From assembly GCF_014926585.1 (NCBI RefSeq), contig NZ_CP045422.1, forward strand, positions 1,032,501-1,096,500: a stretch of DNA of 64,000 nucleotides, written 5' to 3'. This DNA is from Devosia beringensis. Its GTDB lineage: Bacteria > Pseudomonadota > Alphaproteobacteria > Rhizobiales > Devosiaceae. This document shows, piece after piece, positions 16,078 through 23,698 of the stretch. The stretch's first letter is position 1. Every line of letters starts with the position of its first letter. The notes below the pieces were generated by a model. That model worked only from the letters and a program-made list of their open reading frames with translations, did no database searches and was not told the DNA's origin. Position numbers and translations under genes: made by a program.

Positions 16078-17232
16078 ATGACCAAAGCCAACTGGAACTA
16101 TCCCACCGCGATCAAGTTCGGTCCCGGCCGCATTGCCGAACTGCCGGAGGCACTCAGGAGCGTCGGCATCAGCAAGCCGCTGCTGGTGACCGATGCGGGC
16201 CTGGTTAACCTGCCGGTGACGCAGAACACCATCAAGCTGCTCGAGGATGCCGGCTTTGCGGTCGGGGTGTTCGCCGAGGTCAAACCCAATCCGATTGCTG
16301 CCAATGTGGCAGCGGGCATCAAGGCGCTGCGCGATGGCGGCCATGACGGCGTGATCGCCTTTGGCGGCGGCTCGGGCCTCGACGCCGGCAAGGTCATTGC
16401 CTTCATGGCCGGCCAGACCCGGCCGATGTGGGACTTTGAGGATATTGGCGACTGGTGGACGCGGGCCGACCCAGCCGGCATCCTGCCCATCATTGCCGTG
16501 CCGACCACGGCCGGCACCGGTTCGGAAGTGGGCCGCGCCGGGGTGATTACCGACGAGACGACCCATACCAAGAAGGTGATCTTCCACCCGCTGATGATGC
16601 CGAAAATCGTCATTGCCGATCCCGAGCTGACGGTGGGCATGCCCCGCTTCATCACCATCGGCACCGGCATGGACGCGCTGGCCCATTGCCTTGAGGCCTA
16701 TTGCGCCCCCGGCTATCACCCGATGGCCGATGGCATTGCCGTTGAGGGCATCCGCCTGGTCATGGAGAACCTGCCCAAGGTGGCAGCCAATCCCGATGAC
16801 GTGGAAGCGCGTGGCCATATGATGAGCGCGGCGGCCATGGGCGCCACCGCCTTTCAGAAGGGCCTGGGCGCCATTCACGCCCTCAGCCACCCCGTCGGGG
16901 CGCTCTACGACACCCATCACGGCATGACCAATGCGGTGTTCATGCCCTATGTGCTGCTGGTCAATCGCGGCGCCATCGAGACGCGCATTGCGCGGCTGGC
17001 GGCCTATCTCGGCCTGGCGCCGACCTTCGAGGCGTTCCAGCATGCCGTTATTGGCCTGCGCATGCGGCTCGACGTGCCGCACACTTTGGCCGAGTTCAAG
17101 GTCGATGGCACCCAGCGCGAGCTGATCGCCGACATGGCCATTGTCGACCCCACCGCGGGCGGCAATCCGGTTCAGCTCACCAGGACGCTGGCGCTGGAAA
17201 TCTTCGACCGGGCGATGACCGGCCGGCTCTAG
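16078..17232 (+). CDS. iron-containing alcohol dehydrogenase
   Basis: Group III metal-dependent alcohol dehydrogenase, 384 residues. NAD(P)-binding GGGSGLDAGK near residue 97. Metal ligands are visible as the Asp of the segment before GRAGVI/near 195, His in DALAHCLEAY near 203, His in AIHALSHPVGALYDTHHG near 267 and the DTHHG His pair near 281. Last gene of the amine operon. It probably oxidises the free hydroxyl of the glutamylated substrate before the aldehyde dehydrogenase acts. Genes of this family are often misnamed by substrate, so I give none. Confidence 0.92.
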   Translation: MTKANWNYPTAIKFGPGRIAELPEALRSVGISKPLLVTDAGLVNLPVTQNTIKLLEDAGFAVGVFAEVKPNPIAANVAAGIKALRDGGHDGVIAFGGGSGLDAGKVIAFMAGQTRPMWDFEDIGDWWTRADPAGILPIIAVPTTAGTGSEVGRAGVITDETTHTKKVIFHPLMMPKIVIADPELTVGMPRFITIGTGMDALAHCLEAYCAPGYHPMADGIAVEGIRLVMENLPKVAANPDDVEARGHMMSAAAMGATAFQKGLGAIHALSHPVGALYDTHHGMTNAVFMPYVLLVNRGAIETRIARLAAYLGLAPTFEAFQHAVIGLRMRLDVPHTLAEFKVDGTQRELIADMAIVDPTAGGNPVQLTRTLALEIFDRAMTGRL

Positions 17233-17238
17233 GGGGAG

Positions 17239-17327
17239 TCCCCCACCCAACCTCCCCCTGAAGGGGGAGGAGTCAGTTTGGTGCTTGGTGTGAGATAACG
17301 CCCATGAGTGGAGCGGCCCCTCCCCCT
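17239..17327. repeat. left part of a ~111-bp palindromic intergenic element
   Basis: Begins TCCCCCACCCAACCTCC at 17239. The first 23 bases are the inverted complement, with two mismatches, of 18476-18498. An internal CCTCCCCCT-GA-AGGGGGAGG palindrome follows at 17251-17270. The element is interrupted after the CT at 17326-17327 by the IS110. Confidence 0.7.
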
Positions 17328-17517
17328 TGTATGTTTGCTTGGAGGCCGTGATTGGCGATGATCGGCCTGGGAGCTTTGGGTTTACCGGGCTCCCGGGCTG
17401 GATAGCGTGTGTCCCCCAAGAGCCAGCAAGCTCGCCCCTGAGCAGACGCGTCCGGCCCATCTTGACTGTCTCGAACGGTTGGTTGGGCGACATGCCCGCA
17501 TACAAGGCAGAGCGATC
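17328..17517 (+). ncRNA. IS110 left-end bridge RNA region with target and donor guides
   Basis: A non-coding left end containing a stem GGGAGC (17369-17374)/GCTCCC (17389-17394), then short guide-like segments in bridge-RNA order. TCCCCC at 17412-17417 is identical to the left target. CCCCTGAG at 17435-17442 is the complement of the core plus right target, CTCAGGGG (18475-18482). ACGGTTG at 17475-17481 is identical to the seven bases before the right-end core (18468-18474). CATACAAG at 17499-17506 is the complement of CTTGTATG, the core plus first six bases of the element. Both guide pairs are 17 bases apart. The exact RNA ends are not determinable by eye. Confidence 0.7.
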
Positions 17518-18459
17518 ATGATTTTTTCCCCAGACTATGTTGGTGTCGACGTCTCCAAGAAGCACCTGGATCTGGCCATCACCGGCTCGAGCAGGTTGCG
17601 CGTGTCCAATAATCCGGCTGGCATGGCTCGGTTGGTGCAAAAGATCTCCAGCCTGACCCGGCCCCATCTGGTCTGTGAGGCCACCGGCAGCTATACGCGG
17701 CTGATGGCCCGCTCGCTCAGCCAGCATGGCATCGCGCTGAGCACGATTAACCCGCGCCGGGTGCGCGATCTGGCTCGGGCCGACGGGCTGCTGGCCAAGA
17801 CCGATGCGATTGACGCCGCGGCGATCCTGCGCTTCGCTCACCTGATGCACCCAGATCCCGACCCCCTCTACGATCCAAATGCCGTGGAAATGGCCGATCT
17901 GGTGCGCCGGCGCCGCCAGATGGTGGATATGCTGGCCATGGAAAAGCAGCGTCGCGAGCACCCTGAAGCTGCGCTGGCGCAAGCCAGCATCGATGCTCAT
18001 ATAGGCTTCTTGAGCAGCCAGATCGGCGAGATGGATCGGGCCATTACCCGCCAGATCGATAGCGATGCGACGCTACGGCGCCGGGCCGAACTACTCACCA
18101 CCATCCCCGGCATCGGCCAGACTACGGCCGCCGTGCTGCTGGCCGAAATGCCCGAGCTGGGCGGCATCGGCAACAAGCAGGCGGCCGCCTTGGCCGGAGT
18201 CGCCCCCTTCAACCGCGATAGTGGTGAGATGCGCGGCCAGGCCCATATCGCCGGCGGACGCCTCTCGGTGCGCTGCGCTCTCTATATGGCCACCCTGTCG
18301 GCCATCCGTGCTAACCCGCCCATCCGCGACTTCTACAAAAGGCTGCGCGCCCAGGGCAAACCGGGAAAGCTCGCCATCGTCGCCGCCATGCGCAAACTCA
18401 TCACGACAGCCAATGCCGTCCTTGCCAACAACACCCCCTGGCACACCAACACAGCTTGA
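17518..18459 (+). CDS. IS110 family transposase (DEDD RuvC-like plus serine domain)
   Basis: RNA-guided recombinase of 313 residues. The N-terminal RuvC-like DEDD domain has the first Asp in YVGVDVSKKHLDLA near residue 11, the Glu in LVCEATGSYTR near 60 and the Asp pair in AKTDAIDAAAI near 97-100. The C-terminal Tnp domain carries TIPGIGQTTAAVLLAE near 200 and the conserved serine region of RDSGEMRGQ and GGRLSVRCALYMA near 240-260. Full length and uninterrupted, so possibly active. An upstream in-frame extension to 17407 runs through the bridge RNA and was rejected; the ATG at 17518 starts right at the conserved N-terminus. Confidence 0.93.
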   Translation: MIFSPDYVGVDVSKKHLDLAITGSSRLRVSNNPAGMARLVQKISSLTRPHLVCEATGSYTRLMARSLSQHGIALSTINPRRVRDLARADGLLAKTDAIDAAAILRFAHLMHPDPDPLYDPNAVEMADLVRRRRQMVDMLAMEKQRREHPEAALAQASIDAHIGFLSSQIGEMDRAITRQIDSDATLRRRAELLTTIPGIGQTTAAVLLAEMPELGGIGNKQAAALAGVAPFNRDSGEMRGQAHIAGGRLSVRCALYMATLSAIRANPPIRDFYKRLRAQGKPGKLAIVAAMRKLITTANAVLANNTPWHTNTA

Positions 18460-18476
18460 CCGCAAACACGGTTGCT

Positions 18477-18498
18477 CAGGGGGAGGAAGGGTGGGGGA
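18477..18498. repeat. right arm of the palindromic element split by IS110
   Basis: CAGGGGGAGGAAGGGTGGGG follows the IS110 right end directly. With the preceding T it forms the 23-base inverted partner of 17239-17261. Four bases separate it from the uxuB stop. Confidence 0.7.
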
Positions 18499-18501
18499 TG
18501 C

Positions 18502-19971
18502 CTAGCCAACCAGTTCGCGGATCGTCTCGACGACGCCGTCATCGAACAGGCTCTCGAGCTGGGTGACCACGGCGTCGCCAAAATCCTGGTTGTCGGCCAG
18601 GTCGGTGCCGAACACTTCGGTCATGGCTGTCAGGCCGATGTAAAGCGCCTCGGCATCGTCTCCGGCTTCGGCTGATATGGCCATCATGCGCATGGCGAGC
18701 GGGTCGCGGACGTCGATATTGCCGCCCTTTTCGTCGATGCCCACGACATAGCGCATCCAGCCGGCGACGCCGAGCGCCAGCCGGTCAAAGCTCTGGCCGG
18801 CCTTGAGACGGTCACGGATGGTACCGAGCAGGCGCTGCGGCAGCTTCTGGCTTCCATCCATGGCGATCTGCCAGGTGCGATGCTGCAGGGCCGGATTGGC
18901 GAAACGCGCCAGCAGTTCGTCGCGATAGGCGCCGAGATCGGTGCCGGGCATGTCCAGCGTCGGCATAGCCTCTTCGGTCATCAGCCCATGGATGAGCGTG
19001 AAGAAGGCCGGATCGGCAATGGCCTGGGAAACATATTCATAGCCCGCCAGATAGCCGAGATAGGCAATGGTGGAGTGGCTGCCATTGAGCATGCGCAGCT
19101 TCATGCGCTCGAAGGGTTCGACATCGCTGACCAGTTGCGCACCGACCGTCTCAAAGGGCGGGCGGCCCTGGGGGAAGTGGTCCTCGATCACCCATTGGGT
19201 AAAGGGCTCGGTCATGATGGGCCAGGCGTCTTCGGCGCCGATCAGGCCTGCAATGGTCGCCCGATCCACATCGGTGGTCGAGGGCACGATGCGGTCGACC
19301 ATGGTGCCGGGAAAGGCCACCTTTTCCTTGACCCAGGCGCCCAGCGCCGCATCGCGCAGGGTGGCAAAGCGGGTGACGATGCGTTTGACCGTCTCGCCAT
19401 TGGACGGCAGGTTGTCGCAGCTCATCACCGCAAAGGGCGCCACGCTCGCCGCGTGGCGCCGCGCCAGGGCCTCAACCAGCATGCCGGGGGCCGAACGGGG
19501 CGCGGTCGGCTTGGCCAGGTCATGGGCGATGTCGGGGTGGCGCTCGTCGAGCTCGCCGGTGGCCGGATCGTGGCAATAGCCCTTCTCGGTCACCGTCAGT
19601 GAGACGATGCGGATCTGGGGACTGGCCATCAGCGCCAGCAATTCCTCGCGCTGGGTGTTGGCGTCGAGCACGTCGATGATCGAGCCGATGACCCGGGGAT
19701 GGGTCCCCGCGGCGTCGCGCACGGCAATGGTATAGAGCCCGTCCTGCGGCTCGAGTGCTTCCTTGGTATCTGGGCGGCGCAGGCTCGCGCCGACAATGGC
19801 CCAATCGGGATGGGTCTTGAGCAGGTCATCGACATAGACCGCCATGTGGGCGCGATGAAAGGCGCCGATGCCCAGATGCACGATCCCGGCGGTCAGGGTG
19901 CTGCGATCATAATCGGGCACAGCCACCCCGGCGGGAATGCTGCTCAGGGTCTTGGCGCTCAGACGCGTCAT
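18502..19971 (-). CDS. uxuB: mannitol dehydrogenase family protein, probable fructuronate reductase
   Basis: Long-chain polyol dehydrogenase, 489 residues, reducing D-fructuronate to D-mannonate with NADH, or a related ketose/polyol pair. Nucleotide-binding GIVHLGIGAFHRAH near residue 29, conserved VPSTTDVDRA near 225, and the catalytic Lys-Asn-His segment KLRMLNGSHSTIAYLGY near 290. The start has GGAG upstream. Fructuronate reductase is preferred over mannitol or arabinitol dehydrogenase because the gene is divergent from a 2-keto-3-deoxygluconate-type kinase, the step after mannonate dehydration. The dehydratase (uxuA) itself is not in the window. Confidence 0.8.
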   Translation of the reverse strand: MTRLSAKTLSSIPAGVAVPDYDRSTLTAGIVHLGIGAFHRAHMAVYVDDLLKTHPDWAIVGASLRRPDTKEALEPQDGLYTIAVRDAAGTHPRVIGSIIDVLDANTQREELLALMASPQIRIVSLTVTEKGYCHDPATGELDERHPDIAHDLAKPTAPRSAPGMLVEALARRHAASVAPFAVMSCDNLPSNGETVKRIVTRFATLRDAALGAWVKEKVAFPGTMVDRIVPSTTDVDRATIAGLIGAEDAWPIMTEPFTQWVIEDHFPQGRPPFETVGAQLVSDVEPFERMKLRMLNGSHSTIAYLGYLAGYEYVSQAIADPAFFTLIHGLMTEEAMPTLDMPGTDLGAYRDELLARFANPALQHRTWQIAMDGSQKLPQRLLGTIRDRLKAGQSFDRLALGVAGWMRYVVGIDEKGGNIDVRDPLAMRMMAISAEAGDDAEALYIGLTAMTEVFGTDLADNQDFGDAVVTQLESLFDDGVVETIRELVG

Positions 19972-20016
19972 GGAAATCTCCGGCGAAATAATCTGGCGGC
20001 ACCATAGTGCCTTCCG

Positions 20017-20034
20017 ATCTTGTATGGAAGATAC
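20017..20034. promoter_or_regulatory. candidate operator between uxuB and kdgK
   Basis: Two overlapping inverted repeats lie in the 123-base divergent region: ATCTT-GTATGG-AAGAT (20017-20032) and GTAT-GGAAG-ATAC (20022-20034). The second resembles GntR/FadR-type half-site spacing. No regulator gene is adjacent. Confidence 0.4.
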
Positions 20035-20094
20035 TGGGTTGCGGCGAAATGGGCTTTACCGGCATATGCCCTAGGCACGCAAGGAGGCAAGGCT

Positions 20095-21009
20095 TTGGCA
20101 CAACAGCGCTTGGTCAGCATCGGTGAATGCATGATCGAAATGAGCGGCGGCGAAGACCGTCAATATCGCCTCGGCTATGCCGGCGATACGCTCAACACCG
20201 CCTGGTACATGCGGGCGCTGCTGGGCGACGACTGGTCGGTGGACTATTTCACAGCCTTGGGCGCCGACAAATATTCGGCCGACATCAAGGCCTTCCTTGA
20301 GGCCAATCGGATCGGCACGAGCCATATCCGCACCATTCCGGAACGTCGGCCGGGCCTCTACATGATCCATCAGGCCGATGGCGACCGACACTTCACCTAT
20401 TGGCGCGACACCTCGGCGGCCAAGCTGCTTGCCGATGACAAGCAGGCTTTGGCCCAGGCGGTCGAGGGTGCCAGCATGGTCTATTTCTCGGGCATCACCC
20501 TGGCCATCCTGGCGCCGCGGGCGCGCGGCAGGCTGCTGGGCGCCATCGTGCGGGCCCGCGACAATGGCGCCAGAATCGCCTTCGACACCAATCTGCGGCC
20601 GGCGCTGTGGACCAGCCCGCGGGTGATGGCCGGCGTGCTGACGGCCGCCGCCAGCCTCTGCGACATCGTGCTGCCCACCCATACCGACGAGGCGCCGCTG
20701 TTCGGCGACAAGAATGTCGATGAAACCGCTGACCGCTATCTCGAGCTGGGCGTGGAAGAAGTGGTGGTCAAGGACGGCTCCGGCGAGGCGCTGATTGCCA
20801 CCGCGCATGAGCGGGTGCGCGTGGCGCCGCCAGCGGGCGCAACTGTGATTGACGCCACCGGGGCGGGCGACAGCTTCAACGGCGCCTATCTCTCGGCCCG
20901 GCTGGCGGGCCAATCGCTGCAGGAGGCGGCCGAGGCGGCGCATCGCGTTGCCCGGGTGGTCATCGGGCAGAAGGGCGCGCTGGTCGATCCTAAGCTGGTG
21001 TCGCTTTAG
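20095..21009 (+). CDS. kdgK: PfkB family sugar kinase, probable 2-keto-3-deoxygluconate kinase
   Basis: Phosphorylates a keto-sugar acid with ATP in the cytoplasm; 304 residues. The ribokinase fold is clear: the substrate-lid region with AGDTLNTAWYMRALLG near residue 28, the anion-hole/catalytic signature DATGAGDSFNGAYLS near 252. I chose TTG at 20095 because a full AAGGAGG lies seven bases upstream; the earlier in-frame ATG at 20020 has no such site and adds residues outside the family core. Divergent from uxuB, giving a consistent hexuronate pair. Other PfkB substrates remain possible. Confidence 0.8.
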   Translation: MAQQRLVSIGECMIEMSGGEDRQYRLGYAGDTLNTAWYMRALLGDDWSVDYFTALGADKYSADIKAFLEANRIGTSHIRTIPERRPGLYMIHQADGDRHFTYWRDTSAAKLLADDKQALAQAVEGASMVYFSGITLAILAPRARGRLLGAIVRARDNGARIAFDTNLRPALWTSPRVMAGVLTAAASLCDIVLPTHTDEAPLFGDKNVDETADRYLELGVEEVVVKDGSGEALIATAHERVRVAPPAGATVIDATGAGDSFNGAYLSARLAGQSLQEAAEAAHRVARVVIGQKGALVDPKLVSL

Positions 21010-21012
21010 CCC

Positions 21013-21555
21013 CTAGAACACCCGCTCGCCCTGCTCGGCCATATAGGCGGTTTCCTCGGGCGTGCTGGTCCGGCCCAGCGCCTTGTTGCGGAACGGAAAG
21101 CGGCCAAAGCGGGCAATGGTGTCGCGGTGGCCGGTCATGAATTTCTGCAGGTCCGCATCAAACTGGGCGAACAGCTGAACGCCTTCCTCCTGGATCACCA
21201 GCGATTCGGCATGCATGAAGGGCATGTAGAGGAACATCCGGCGATCCAGTTCGAGCGCCTGGTCGGCGCCGGCGGCAATGGCTTCCTGGGCCAGCACCAG
21301 CGCCATCTTGTCCTGGGCGAAGGCCTGGGAAGAGCCGCGATGCAGTTGGCGAGAGAACTGGTCCAGTGCGATGATCTCGGCCAGCCGGCCCTCCGGCGTT
21401 GCCCGCCAGCGCCAGGCCTCGCCCCGGGCCACCGCGACATGGGTGTCGGCAAAGCCTGCCGCCAAAGCGGCGTCGAACTCGGCCTTGCCGCCGAACCAGT
21501 CATCCTTGCCGTGCTGGACAAACCAGAAATCGATGACGTCGTCTGCGCCCTGCAT
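21013..21555 (-). CDS. DUF924 family protein
   Basis: A 180-residue soluble protein of the TPR-like DUF924 family. Typical features are the opening VIDFWF near residue 8, LAEIIALDQFSRQLHRG near 57, MFLYMPFMHAES near 106 and a closing RFPFRNKALGR. The biochemical role of the family is unknown to me. It converges on kdgK with three bases between stops and is followed upstream by a VOC gene in the same direction. Confidence 0.88.
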   Translation of the reverse strand: MQGADDVIDFWFVQHGKDDWFGGKAEFDAALAAGFADTHVAVARGEAWRWRATPEGRLAEIIALDQFSRQLHRGSSQAFAQDKMALVLAQEAIAAGADQALELDRRMFLYMPFMHAESLVIQEEGVQLFAQFDADLQKFMTGHRDTIARFGRFPFRNKALGRTSTPEETAYMAEQGERVF

Positions 21556-21645
21556 GAAGCCTCCCTGTGATGGACGATCGCGTGTCAGGCGATCAAAGGC
21601 GCATCATTGAAGTTGGGGCCGCCGCTGGCAAGCCATGCACCCTCA

Positions 21646-22569
21646 TCAGGCGCTGACAACCAGGTGAAGGCGATTGCCGGCGGGATCGCGCGTCTCGATG
21701 CCCTGTGCCAGCGGCTCGATTGGGGCGCCCGCCCGCTGCAGACGCGCCTCGACGTCATCCAGCGTGGTCGCATCGGGCAGCACGATGGTGAACCAGCGCA
21801 GGCCGGCCGAACCGGCAATGGGCTGGGCCGCATTGGCGCCCGACCAGATGTTGAAGGCCATTGTATGGGGCATGTAGTCGAGCCCGACATCGCCCATGCC
21901 GAAGGAGCGGATCAGCAGGAAGCCCGCAAAGCCGATGACGTCGCGATAAAAATCCATCGCCATGTCGAGGTCGGTGACATGGACATGCACATGGCCGATG
22001 CGGGTACCGGCCGGCATGCGCGCGGCCAGGGTGGGGTTCTCACCCAGTTCGCCCAGCAGGCCGTCGAGATCAATGGCCTCGCGGCCGGAATGGGGCTGGC
22101 CGGCGGCGGTCACCGCATAGGTCTGGCCCTTGTCGGGGTCGCCCAGCGTACCGCGCCACGGCGTTTCGAGGGTGATCTCGATGCCGTTGCCGTCGAGATC
22201 CCACAGGTAGATCGCCTCGGAGACCAGGTGGTCGGTGGGCGAAATCCGCACATTGCGCTGCAGCGCGCGCACCGCCATTTGCGCCAGGTCGGCCCGGGCG
22301 GGGACATGGATGGCGACGTGATAGAGCCCCAGGCTGCGCGGCACCACTGGCCGAATGGCCCCGGTTTCCAGCACGATCAGCGCCTTGCCGCCGGCGCCCA
22401 GGGTCAAGGCATTGCCCGTCTCGTCGATGAGATCGAGCCCGACCACGTCCTGCCAGATGGCCAGTGCCCGGGCGCGGTCGGTAACGGCGAGATGGACCGG
22501 TCCCAGCGTGGTGGTCAGCGGCAGCAGAGGCGCCGACTTCACATTGGTCTGGACGGATGTATCGATCAT
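21646..22569 (-). CDS. VOC family protein, two glyoxalase-like modules (catechol 2,3-dioxygenase type)
   Basis: 307 residues with two vicinal-oxygen-chelate modules: about 20-140 (opening LGPVHLAVTDRARAL) and about 165-300 (opening IGHVHVHVTDLDMAM). His and Glu residues in metal-ligand positions are visible in HLAV, HVHV and the closing NRLHLVV segment. Resembles CatE-type extradiol dioxygenases of unknown substrate. The start at 22569 has AGGAG seven bases upstream; the open frame continues for hundreds of codons beyond but is antisense to the SDR gene there. No aromatic-degradation neighbours were seen. Confidence 0.85.
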   Translation of the reverse strand: MIDTSVQTNVKSAPLLPLTTTLGPVHLAVTDRARALAIWQDVVGLDLIDETGNALTLGAGGKALIVLETGAIRPVVPRSLGLYHVAIHVPARADLAQMAVRALQRNVRISPTDHLVSEAIYLWDLDGNGIEITLETPWRGTLGDPDKGQTYAVTAAGQPHSGREAIDLDGLLGELGENPTLAARMPAGTRIGHVHVHVTDLDMAMDFYRDVIGFAGFLLIRSFGMGDVGLDYMPHTMAFNIWSGANAAQPIAGSAGLRWFTIVLPDATTLDDVEARLQRAGAPIEPLAQGIETRDPAGNRLHLVVSA

Positions 22570-22749
22570 GGCGCGCTCCTGTGTGCCGCTGGGGATGGCT
22601 CTTACATAGGCTCGACTGATGGCGATGAGCAGGTGGCATTGAGCGAACAGTGCGGACGACAGAGTAGTCTGAAACGAACGACACCAAGGAACCATGCGGC
22701 CCGGCCATGGTTGGTCACCCATAGGCCCACGCCAAGAGGACATCAGCTC

Positions 22750-23529
22750 ATGCACTTCACCGACAAGGTCGCCCTGGTCACTGGCGCCGGCTCCGGCATC
22801 GGCAAGGCCACCGCCCTGCTGCTGGCCAAAGGCGGGGCGCGCGTCGCCGTGCTCAGCCGCACCGCCGAGGAGATCGAGGCGACCCGCGACGAGATCGCCC
22901 AGGCCGGTGGCGAGGCGATCGCCCTTACCGCCGACATTTCCGATATGGATGACATGCGCGCGGCCGTGGACAAGATCATCGCCAGCTGGGGGCGGCTGGA
23001 CATCGTGGTGGCCAATGCCGGCGTCAATGGCGTCTGGGCGCCGATCGACGACCTGCAGCCCGACGAGTGGGACAAGACCATGGCAGTCAATCTGGGTGGC
23101 ACCTATCGCACCGTGCACCTGACCGTGCCGCATCTCAAGAAGGCCGGGGGGACCATCATCATCGTCTCCTCGATCAATGGCACGCGCACCTTTACCAGTG
23201 CCGGCGCCACCGCCTATTCGGCCACCAAGGCGGGCCAGGTGGCCATGGCCCAGCAACTGGCGGTGGAACTGGGGCCGCACAAGATCCGGGTCAATGCGGT
23301 CTGCCCCGGGGCGATCGATACGGAAATCGACGACAATACCGACAAGCGCAATGTCGCGGCGGCGGAAATTCCGGTCGAGTTTCCAGAAGGCGATATTCCG
23401 CTGACCGGCGGAGAGCCTGGCGAAAGCCATGACGTTGCCGAGGCCATCGCCTTTCTGGCGTCGGACGCGGCCAGGCACATTACCGGCATGCCGATCTACG
23501 TCGATGGCGGCCAGTCGCTGCTGCGCTGA
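22750..23529 (+). CDS. SDR family oxidoreductase
   Basis: Classical short-chain dehydrogenase, 259 residues. The cofactor glycine motif TGAGSGIGKA is near residue 12, NAGV near 89, catalytic Ser in IIVSSINGTR near 140 and YSATK near 156. Basic residues after beta-2 (SRTAEE) leave NADPH use open. An in-frame extension upstream to 21607 lies antisense to the VOC gene and is not real; AGAGGA precedes the ATG at 22750. Substrate unknown. A strong hairpin terminator follows. Confidence 0.92.
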   Translation: MHFTDKVALVTGAGSGIGKATALLLAKGGARVAVLSRTAEEIEATRDEIAQAGGEAIALTADISDMDDMRAAVDKIIASWGRLDIVVANAGVNGVWAPIDDLQPDEWDKTMAVNLGGTYRTVHLTVPHLKKAGGTIIIVSSINGTRTFTSAGATAYSATKAGQVAMAQQLAVELGPHKIRVNAVCPGAIDTEIDDNTDKRNVAAAEIPVEFPEGDIPLTGGEPGESHDVAEAIAFLASDAARHITGMPIYVDGGQSLLR

Positions 23530-23563
23530 CCCGGACCGACCCGCCAGCCGGATTCATCTGCAG

Positions 23564-23601
23564 CGGCTGCATATGCGCTATGCAGCCGTTGCGTTTTATT
23601 T
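23564..23601 (+). terminator. terminator after the SDR gene
   Basis: CGGCTGCATA-TGCGC-TATGCAGCCG is a perfect 10-bp stem (23564-23588), followed by the T-rich TTGCGTTTTATTT. Confidence 0.65.
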
Positions 23602-23698
23602 GACGGTTCACGCAAACTTAAGCGATTCAGCCGATCTCTAGTGCAACGACTGGCGGCAGAACGCCGCGGTCATTTCCCGGGCACCAGGGTGCAGCGTC

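Larger units (their letters stand above)
17328..18476 (+). mobile_element. IS110 family insertion sequence
   Basis: About 1,149 bp. Ends were deduced from the split palindrome: taking CT as the core dinucleotide at 17326-17327 and 18475-18476, removal of 17328-18476 restores CCTCCCCCTCAGGGGGAGG, a perfect palindrome apart from the central base. There are no terminal inverted repeats, as expected for the IS110 subgroup. The long 5' non-coding end (190 bases) and very short 3' end (17 bases after the stop) also fit that group, not IS1111. The transposase is intact. Confidence 0.8.

Noticed and set aside
16012..18000. 662-codon minus-strand frame across the alcohol dehydrogenase and IS110
   Set aside because: It crosses the IS110 junction and is antisense to two strong genes; shadow frame.
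21607..22749. Upstream extension of the SDR gene (640-codon frame)
   Set aside because: Antisense to the VOC gene; the SDR fold begins just after the ATG at 22750, which has AGAGGA upstream.
22570..23478. Upstream extension of the VOC gene (610-codon frame)
   Set aside because: The extension is antisense to the SDR gene; an AGGAG site precedes the ATG at 22569 and the VOC domain begins there.
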